This document shows, piece after piece, positions 56,687-64,000 of a stretch of DNA of 64,000 nt (position 1 is the stretch's first letter; every line of letters starts with the position of its first letter). Origin of the DNA: Dryococelus australis (taxonomy: Eukaryota; Arthropoda; Insecta; Phasmatodea; Phasmatidae); NCBI GenBank assembly GCA_029891345.1, contig CM056994.1:225858991-225922990 (forward strand), given 5' to 3'. The notes beneath the pieces are model-generated. The model did no database searches and was not told the DNA's origin. It saw only the letters and a program-made list of their open reading frames with translations. Position numbers and translations under genes: made by a program.

Positions 56687-56919
56687 GGCAGTTCATGGTA
56701 AAGTGAGCACTTTTGAGGCACTAATTACTTTTTCCTATCAGCCATTTTTTTATCCTTCCACCACTTTTTAAAATAAATATTATCATGAAAGTAATAAACA
56801 CAGTGTATATATTTCAACCAACTTGAAAGTTTACATCTAAGGCTACAATAAAATACATTTCTTGACTATTATTCTAAATGAGAGGGTTTCAAAAAGTGCT
56901 CACTTTACCGTGAATAGCC
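56687..56919 (-). mobile_element. 233-bp TIR element (MITE), copy 2
   Basis: TIRs GGCAGTTCATGGTAAAGTGA and, in reverse, GGCTATTCACGGTAAAGTGA are each followed by GCACTTTT and flanked by TA on both sides. Same length and collinear with 16036-16268 in reverse. No coding capacity. Confidence 0.75.
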
Positions 56920-57400
56920 TATGAGAGAGGATAAAATAATTTCCATATTGGTATCAAGCTGCAAGTGGAGTGTTCATATTATAGCTTCTTATTATGAAAA
57001 TGACCTTGATCTATACATAATAAGAGAGTCACTCCATCTTAGAGAGCATCTGAAGAAGAAGAAGAAAATGATCACAGGAAAAAATTATGCAAATTCCTAC
57101 ACCACGGTTTTTTTTCAGTGTATCTAAATGTAAGCATACCACTCAGAATAATACTTGGTGCTTCATCGACCAACTGTTCAGCCAAATGCTCCTTTTCCTC
57201 CTTTTTCGAGAAACCACTCATTAGTAAAACCAAAATTGATCACCATGATCAAATTGCATGAGTACAACAAACGTCACACATTGTCGTCATAGCCCGACAT
57301 GTCCCATTTCTGTTTAATGTAGTTTACTTGCACGAACGTGCCACTAGGGGGTACACATGTCCCTCCATCATTCATAGCTACAAGACACTGAAGAAGTCCT
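56920..57400. other. No gene recognised
   Basis: Short frames only. The left end of the Tc1 element should lie here but its TIR was not identified. Confidence 0.45.
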
Positions 57401-57479
57401 TAGTAGAAGTGTTAGTACTGTGAGTCACAGACCCAAGTTCAGTGAACGTGCAATATGCCCCGACCGGCGCATTTGACAA

Positions 57480-58439
57480 GCCCAGCTGGATAGGTTTCAG
57501 GGAGACATTGTCAGCCTCCGTGAAACAAGTTGGACGTTTCGGCACATTGGTTGCTACTTGAACAGTTCTGCCTACACTGTGAGTCAGTGATGGATTAAGT
57601 GGGATTAGGAAGGTACACAAACCTGTCAAGAAGGCTTGGATTGACCCTGGCAGACCTCAAGAAGGGAGGATTGTTTCATCATGCAACAGGTTGTAATCTC
57701 TCTTTGGGAGTCGCTGCGCACTATTCAGGGACATGTTATGGCAGCTGGGGATATACTCGTGGCCATCAGTACCATATCCAGGTGGCTAGCAGAGCAAGAT
57801 CTGCTATCACAGTGTCCTTTACGACCTCTACCATTACGACCTGAGCATCACCATGCACATGTCCTGTCGGGAACGGACACAGCAAGGCAGCTTGTTGGTT
57901 GACGACAAGTGGTGTTAAGCCACGAATCACAGTTCTGTCTGGATACAGATGACCACCGAATTCGAGTCTGGAAACATCGTGGCCAACACTGCGACTCACA
58001 CTTCACTGTAAAGTGGCACACCGCCACAACCAGAGGTATTCTAGTGCGGTGTGCCATTTCCTACGATCCCTGCAGCCAACTGGTGGAGATTGAAGAAATA
58101 CTGACAGCACTGCGACACGTCCAGGATATTCTGCCACCATATGAATTCCCCTTCCTGGTGAAGCTTGACAACCCAATTTTCCAGCAGGATAATGCCCGAC
58201 CTCACATAGCACAGGTATCTCTGGCCTGCCTTCATAATGTCAGTATATTTCTTTGGCCAGCAAGTTCCCCAGACCTCTTGCCCATTGAGAATAGTTGGGA
58301 GCAAATTGGATGGAAACTTTTGCCAGTGGCAACTATTACGGATTTGAAGGGACAGTTGCACCAGCTGTGGCATAATCATCCTCAGGATAACATCCTATGC
58401 CTCCACGCCAGACCTTATTACCACCTTTCTCCATGCTAG
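57480..58439 (+). pseudogene. Tc1-like transposase, inactivated
   Basis: 57480-57900 holds the DNA-binding region in pieces (FQGDIVSLRET, a VVISLWESLRTIQGHVMAAG segment, STISRWLAEQDLLSQ, RPLPLRPEHHHAH). 57909-58439 is a 176-codon frame with the DD34E core. It shows LSHESQFCLDTDDHRIRVW (the usual SDESRF Asp is His), GILVRCAISYD, FQQDNARPH (second Asp present) and WPASSPDLLPIENSWEQ (Glu present). It ends with QLWHNHPQDNI and a short tail. Known family role: cut-and-paste transposition into TA. TIRs were not found. Upstream shifts and the changed Asp make it inactive. Confidence 0.78.
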
Positions 58440-58519
58440 AGGTGGTCCAACACAATAATAAGTGCATTCTGCAAGTGTTGATTCCCTGCTTGGTGCAGTA
58501 AAATATTTTGATGTTTTCT

Positions 58520-59030
58520 GAATATATACTGCCATGTCCTGTGCCGGTACCCACTTACAAGCCCCTGCGATGGTACCTCCAGGATGATCAATTTTTTTGC
58601 AAATGAGAGTACGTGTGGTCAGTTATGGTAAGACAGCTTATCGGTGCAGCAATACAGAACATCGAAGGGATGTTGTAATGGGATGTGAACTTCGAGGACA
58701 TCATAAATTCCTTTACCAAAAGGAAGACTAAATAGAATTTTTCTCCCCATAATTATTTATTTATTGATATATTTTGCTGCTGTGAAAGGTTGTAATTTTA
58801 CAAACATTTAACTAAATATAAAATATTTTCCTTGCTATTAAATAATGATGACTATGCACTTCCATTGCAGTAATATTTTTATGCATGATGGCCGTTGGTT
58901 GAGAGGGGTCATCACGGTCTGACAAGGTTTTATCATGCCAGTCAGAGGCACAGGTGAGTTTAAAATTACTGACCTTAAGTCGAATGAGTGGGCCCGGCCG
59001 GTATATAACGTCAGCCACATTGCCTGGCAG
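58520..59030. other. No gene recognised
   Basis: Contains the likely decayed right end of the Tc1 element and unassigned AT-rich DNA. Confidence 0.45.
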
Positions 59031-59830
59031 CAAGTTACGAAGTCAGTTGGGGCTAACAAACTGCCACTGGTTTACCTGTGCTCGATACAGATGGAGGTAG
59101 CTCCTTGGTAGGCTGCTGGTGCGGCAGTTGACTGGAGCTGGAGTTGAGTTGGGCCCAGTGAGGGCTGTTGGCCCGGCTGTACTGGAACCAGGGGTTGGCG
59201 AGTCCCAACGGTATATCACGTCCCTGGCGGAAGTCAGAGACCACTGGGTGAGATCAGATGGCGGTCTTGATTGGAGGCAGGAATAATGTTCAGGAGGGAG
59301 TTGGGAGGTGAAGCCTTTCCAGCTGGCATGTGGCTTGAGCTCATTTTGAAGGGGTTACACTGCAAATAGCAGTTGTAACTAGGTTGCAGCTCCCATTGGC
59401 ATCTGTAGCAGTAGTTACCCTTCTCTCGTGCCACCTTGTACTACACCGTTGGGTGTATGGCATAACAAAGTCAGCCTCATGAGAGGAGAGCAAATGATGA
59501 AGTTCCTTAGTTAGATGAAGTACCAAAGCCACAGCCAAACAGACCAGAGGCATACCCTATGCTCCTCTGACCGGCAACATGAGGTGTGGTAGTTATAAGA
59601 GCGTTGGGTTTCCTCTGGGTGCCCGATGACAGCAGGTCTGGGTCCAAGTATTGACAGATCTCCAGACCCACTTTATCACTCCCTCTAGCGACAGTACAGC
59701 GCAGTGGATGGAGTGGATCAAATGGATTAGCAGTCTGACGACTCTTGAATTGAGTTTCTAATGGTTGGGGCTCTACCACACTGCACACCAGGTGCACAGT
59801 ATGGGTGGCCGTTGACTGTGTATGTTTTCC
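59030..59830 (-). pseudogene. Gag-side retroelement remnant with Cys-rich segment (repeat A)
   Basis: Minus-strand frames: 59797-59507, 59434-59234 (NYCYRCQWELQPSYNCYLQC, a Cys-rich segment that could be a zinc finger), and 59244-59053 (Gln/Pro/Ser-rich). Collinear with 741-1300 in reverse. The 3' end gives an APTDFVTCCQ segment. It resembles the zinc-finger-containing gag region of the family at 9024-9356 only in general layout. Confidence 0.38.
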
Positions 59831-60090
59831 AAAGTACGTACACCCGGTTTAGGGAGCCCGCAGTCCTGCACTACGTTCTGTAAATTGAGTCACGTAAGCG
59901 GTCTCCTGCTTTGCTCTGGCAGGTCATAATCTACTGAGGATTAAACAACCACATTAAAAAATAGTACTCAGAGATGTTGAGAGAAACGCATATTTATTCC
60001 GTGAGGAATAAACACAGTGGCCCATACTACCTCCTAACAGGAACTGAACAGAAGTTAGACTACGTAATGCCAGATGAAGGGGACCTGGTC
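59690..60090 (+). repeat. Repeat A and downstream block, copy collinear with 38400-38960
   Basis: The blocks GGATGGAGTGGATC, GGGTGGCCGTTGACTGTG, GAGGAATAAACACAGTGGCCC and GACTACGTAATGCC correspond in order to GGATGGAGTGGGTT, GGGTGGCCGGCGAATCTG, GAGAATAAACACGGTGACC and GACTACAGAATCACGG at 38.4-38.95 kb. Confidence 0.6.
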
Positions 60091-60766
60091 CTAATGCTGA
60101 ACAAGGTGATGCAGCTAGGTAGCTATGAAAATAACTGCCTCTAATTAACTCTAACCGTTGTCCAGAAGGGTAGTGGCAAGGCAAGAAGTGTTGAAGACAT
60201 CTTCAGGGTTTCTGGAGCAGTGTTGAAGAACTTCTGAAAGGTTGCTAGGACTTCAAGAAAGGCAGAGACCTCCAGCACAATAAGTGGTGGAGCGAGCTGC
60301 CGGAAACAAACTGATTTCTGGACCATGCGCAGACATATATCCTGCTACCTGCAGGCCCTCTCGAGATGCAGTGGTGCAGGGGGTAATGAGCTACGCCTAC
60401 TGGGCGGAGTTGTGTTCTAGTGCCATCCCTTGGGCTGCTGTGGGAATAATGCGGCTCTGAGATGTGGCCTCGGCCGCTTGGCCGATGGTTTATTCACACT
60501 TTGGTGAGGTTGACATCGAGTAAACAGTACAAGCTGAAATGTCTGTAATAGCTATCGCGACAAGGGACATATCCTGTTGAAACTCTGGTAGCTAGTAGTT
60601 TTGGTTCCAACCCCGCCTGGAAGTGGCAACACATTCAGATGAGGCAAAGTCATGTGTAGGTTCAGTTAGTATAAGTGTCATGTATCAATGCCTCTCCCCT
60701 CCCCCTCTGTTGCTACGTAGACTCATTTGGGCGGGCTGTGGTTGGCTTCTGTAGAGTTGCCTCTTC

Positions 60767-60774
60767 TATAAGAG
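60767..60774 (+). promoter_or_regulatory. TATA box of LTR-like unit
   Basis: TATAAGAG followed by GC-richer sequence, about 1 kb upstream of the ORF. Confidence 0.4.
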
Positions 60775-61800
60775 CTCTCCGGGTTACAGTGCATGGCACG
60801 TAGCTTATCTGCCTCTGGATGATATGTCACTTGTTGGGCAGCTGCGTGGAGTAGCGCTATCTCTCACTAGCATGGGCTGACTTGCTGAGCGAACCGACTG
60901 GATGATGGGTTTTACCCCCTGGGGAGGAACTGCTACGCGCTAATGGCCCAATAACAGGTGTGAATGCACACGTCCCTTAATTTTTTGACATGCTTGATCA
61001 CAAACTCAGCTGAGGGCTGTGATTATATATACAGGGATTGGTTACAGATTGGTCCCGAAAGAATCTAATTACATGGGGGCAGACAAATATATCAAGCACT
61101 TATTATTTACAATCCCACTCGTGAGGAGTGTGTCACTTCTATTAGCTGTTACTTGCCGTGGCACTGAGGGCATGGAAAATAGGCTTCACCTTGCAACCTT
61201 CCAATGTGTCGCACGGCAGGTAGTTTTATGTGTGACAATCTGCTAAGTGGGGGGCCTGCGCTAGGCCTTCTGTCACCCAGGCCGGCCTGTATCTACCTAA
61301 TATGTACAAACACATACGAGTACTCTTAAATGAATAAATTACCAATACTAATTAATGTTGTACGGGCCACCTACAGAAAAATAAAAAACATAGAATCCTC
61401 AAGCATACAAAACCACTGGTAAATATTAACAACATCAACTCTAAATTTCCTTTTTCTTTCATAAGAAAGTCCTGAGTTTACATCAGGCATGGGCTTGGAC
61501 TTTTCTTTTTACCTAACGGGAAGTCCTTGCTTCACTAAGTAAGTTTGTCTTTCTTCACTGACTGACATGGTCTATACTTCAGATGTCCAACACATCGGGT
61601 ATAGAGATGGATTGTTGTTTAATATTGGCATTGTTTGAGTAGTGCCTAAAAACTCTATGGTATAAGTATGTAGCACTATGTCACTGGCTACTATGGCCAC
61701 TATCAAGAGGGATTCTGGAAGTTCTGGCGGTAGGCGAAGGTGATGCTGACGATCTAGGCAGTGTAGGCAGTGATAGGTCAGAGAGCTCCAGCGAACGAGC

Positions 61801-62133
61801 ATGGTGGAGCAAGCTGCCTAGGCTGATGTGGCTCTTAGAAGAGCCATACGTCAACTGGAAATTTCAGCTCATGCATGGCAATATATTCATTGGCCGAGGG
61901 CTCGCTGGCCCTGGAATAGAGGTGCTACACGCACGCATCTTGGTTGGGATACGGGCGGCTACTGTTGGCAGGTTGTGTCACCTCTTGGTACGCCCTTGAA
62001 CTTTGCTCGGGGTTGCGGCGAAGAGTCAATTTCTGACAGTCAATTGTTCGCATCTTCTAAAGGAAAGGCTGGGCTAGGTTTACTTACTGACCAGCTGATG
62101 CAGATTAAACGTACAATTCTGTCACGTCTGTAA
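61801..62133 (+). pseudogene. LTR-unit ORF, fourth family
   Basis: ATGGTGGAGCAAGCTGCC, a stop, then the frame VALRRAIRQLEISAHAWQYI. This lines up with KALRAAIRELLTLKS of the 53-kb copy. The rest is Trp/Arg-rich and less similar. It is the weakest member of the group, accepted because of its position after TATA and AATAAA. Confidence 0.32.
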
Positions 62134-62309
62134 TTATCCCCACGACTAGGGAAAATCTTGTAGGTGCTCTAGTCAAAATTATGCATTTCCCAACCCTGTT
62201 CAATGAGCTGTAAAGTGTAAAAGTGTAGAGTGTAGATGAAGCAAAGTCATTTATCTCATTAGCCAGTAAGCATCACACTTCAGTTTGCTCCCACTCTGGT
62301 GATCATCTG

Positions 62310-62425
62310 GGTGATATAGCAGTTTGCCATTCTCTTGGTGATGTACATGTGTCATCCCTTGAAGACAATGCCATCCTCTTGGAGACAATGTAGAGAGTTG
62401 TCGTCCCCTTGAAGACGGTAGTTGC
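62310..62425. repeat. Short degenerate minisatellite
   Basis: Three to four imperfect copies of a CATCCCTTGAAGACAATG-type unit: CATCCCTTGAAGACAATG, CATCCTCTTGGAGACAATG, GTCCCCTTGAAGACGGTAG. Confidence 0.6.
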
Positions 62426-62433
62426 TCCTCTGC

Positions 62434-63713
62434 AGTGCTCACCGCTCTGTGCTCTGGAGTCCTGACCAGGTGTCAGTGCACAACGGGTGAATCATCTTCA
62501 GCTGGCTGGCAGGTGTTTAGCTCTGTCTCTCTCACACTAATCATCTGGGTGACTGCCGGTTTAATGACCTTTGATGTCTTGTCTCTTCTCCCCCTCCCTC
62601 GGAGTCACGAAACGAAGAGGGATAAAAGATACGATAGAAGTGTATCGGCGGTGTCGGGTGAGATGCTCGCGGCCCTTCGTTTTAAACATGCCGTTCGTGA
62701 AATCAGCTGAAGGCTTGGGTATGGGGTTACAAGACATCAATTTACAGATATTCCTGTTGAGAAAAGGAAGCAAAAACAGCTGTACCAAAAAATTCAACAC
62801 TTGGCGTATGCTCAAAGCCTCACTTGTGAGAGCCATGTCAGCTACACAATTATCATCTGTGGCTGCAGAAGGTGGATAATGAAATGGCTCTGCCAAGCCA
62901 TCGTAATGTGTCGCACAGCGGCAAAGTTACTTGTGGCATGGTTCTAGGGTTTGCCAGGCCAGGGCCTTTTCAAAAAATAGAATTGCAAAGAACCCTCAAA
63001 ACAACAACATGAACACTGAGTATTTACAACAATACATTTTCAAAATAATATATACAACAATTTCCAAGAAAAAATATTTTGCTCGTTGAGAGTCTTTGTT
63101 TATTATCATCTGGTATCTCTGGCTGGGTTTGATGACTAAAGGCCTTAGTCTGTTGCCATCTGCTTCTCAGAATGGAAAGTCTCTAACACTGGTTTTAAAC
63201 ACTGGAACACGGAAATAGAAGTCCTTTTTTCTCGAATTATTCATCACAGCGCTTTACGCTAGACATAAAAACAGCGTCCTTGGGTGCCTTGTTTATTATG
63301 CAATACAGGTAAAACGTAAAGTTTAAAGTAATGTTCAAAGTTCTGTCTCTGAAGATCACTGGAAAATTACAAGATAACTAAGGCAGTTGTTTACTCTGCC
63401 ATAACTGTCTGTTTCTGCACAAGCGTTCACTAGGCAACATTTGACGCGTTGCAAGCAACATTTGATGGTTCCACATTTCTTCATACACACTGTTTAACAC
63501 AGCTATTTGACGGCTGCAAAAGAAAATGTTTTTACGTGCTGCGGAATTACTGGAACACTGGGTGAACCTACTGATATCTGCATTAAGAGTTTTTTTTTTT
63601 TCAAGTGCGGCAATTTATGATGATTTGTTTATTGTTTGTATCACATTAGCTCTTGACAGCTGGCGAAAGTTCATTTCACACACACACTGGTTCTGGGCAA
63701 GGCTTCTGGGTGG
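62434..63713. other. No recognised gene
   Basis: Overlapping frames on both strands at 62561-62896 (about 110 codons) show no family pattern and no codon-bias clue for one strand. The rest is AT-rich, with a T-run at about 63590. Confidence 0.45.
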
Positions 63714-64000
63714 TCAGCCCCTCTTCCGGAGTGCCATATAGACTGGGTAGAGCCATGTGAGCACGTCGTTGGACTCCATGGGGTTTCTGGGTACCAGCCA
63801 GGCTGGTGAGGGCCGCGACAGGCACGTATATGTGGTCTCTCTTCTTATGTGGACAGTCGACGCTGGGTTGTCATCCCTGGTAGCAGTCGGCTCTAGATCA
63901 CTAGGTTCCAGAGGACAATCATCAGTAACCTCCTCGAGGATGGGCACATCAGGGTGGCCGGCAGAGGCAGGGCAGGCTCCGATGTTTCTGCGACCGAACA
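63714..64000 (-). pseudogene. Partial open frame entering from the right edge
   Basis: The minus frame is open from the window end to 63714. It has an acidic PILEEVTDDCPLEPSDLEPT segment and a basic, Pro-rich end. It could be the C-terminal tail of a retroelement pol, similar in composition to the tails near 23.4 kb and 33.5 kb, but nothing diagnostic is present. Confidence 0.25.

Larger units (their letters stand above)
60100..62133 (+). mobile_element. LTR-like unit, fourth family, with TATA and ORF
   Basis: TATA at 60767, an AATAAA-containing stretch near 61333 and an ORF from 61801, all in the same order as the other units. Ends not fixed. Confidence 0.35.

Noticed and set aside
58003-58379. 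Minus-strand frames overlapping the Tc1 transposase
   Set aside because: Shadows of the plus-strand DD34E core.
1-64000. CRISPR arrays, rRNA, prokaryotic operons or phage
   Set aside because: No regularly spaced short repeats, no rRNA motifs and no ribosome-binding-site/ORF packing. Introns, TATA boxes and eukaryotic transposons dominate.

Overview
This is nuclear DNA from an animal, most likely an arthropod and probably an insect with a large, repeat-rich genome. It is AT-rich. Almost every recognisable coding stretch is a broken transposable element: Ty3/Gypsy-type LTR elements, one with an insect-retrovirus-like env, plus pogo/Tigger, hAT and Tc1 DNA transposons and small TIR elements. 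There is no operon structure, no rRNA or tRNA gene, no CRISPR array and no intact gene. The only strong host-gene signal is one torsin-like exon (44997-45148, minus). Weaker exon candidates lie at 48808-48895, 2447-2680 and 3071-3334, all minus.

Layout. 1-3.6 kb: partial open frame, a gag-side repeat and two exon-like frames. 3.8-6.5 kb: a reversed pogo/Tigger copy carrying hAT-like material, with more hAT-like material to 6.9 kb. 7.6-10.3 kb: minus-strand gag and protease remains. 10.5-12.3 kb: an LTR-like unit with TATA box and ORF. 13.5-20.3 kb: a 5' LTR split by a 4.3-kb TIR element (15120-19449). 20.3-23.8 kb: the internal part of that LTR element (PBS, gag with PHD-like zinc fingers, protease, decayed pol). 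24.2-29.2 kb: a 5-kb pogo/Tigger element with a dead transposase ending in a PHD-like finger. 31.4-33.1 kb: a deletion derivative of that element. 33.2-36.2 kb: pol tail, polypurine tract and 3' LTR of the 13.5-kb family. 36.2-38.7 kb: inverted pair of retroelement fragments. 39-41.5 kb: another LTR-like unit. 41.6-44.0 kb: hAT element. 44.2-49 kb: torsin exon and small elements. 49.7-56.3 kb: reversed Gypsy element with pol and env, its integrase interrupted by an LTR-like unit (52.3-53.6 kb). 57.4-58.5 kb: Tc1 transposase. 59.0-62.1 kb: gag-like remains and another LTR-like unit. 62.1-64 kb: minisatellite and a partial ORF.

The most unusual pattern is a related open reading frame that recurs six times, always on the plus strand. 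In the best-defined family it lies inside the LTR itself, between the polypurine-tract side and the primer-binding-site side. The same family's gag carries two tandem PHD-like zinc fingers upstream of the capsid. All similarity statements come from reading the sequence by eye; none was computed.
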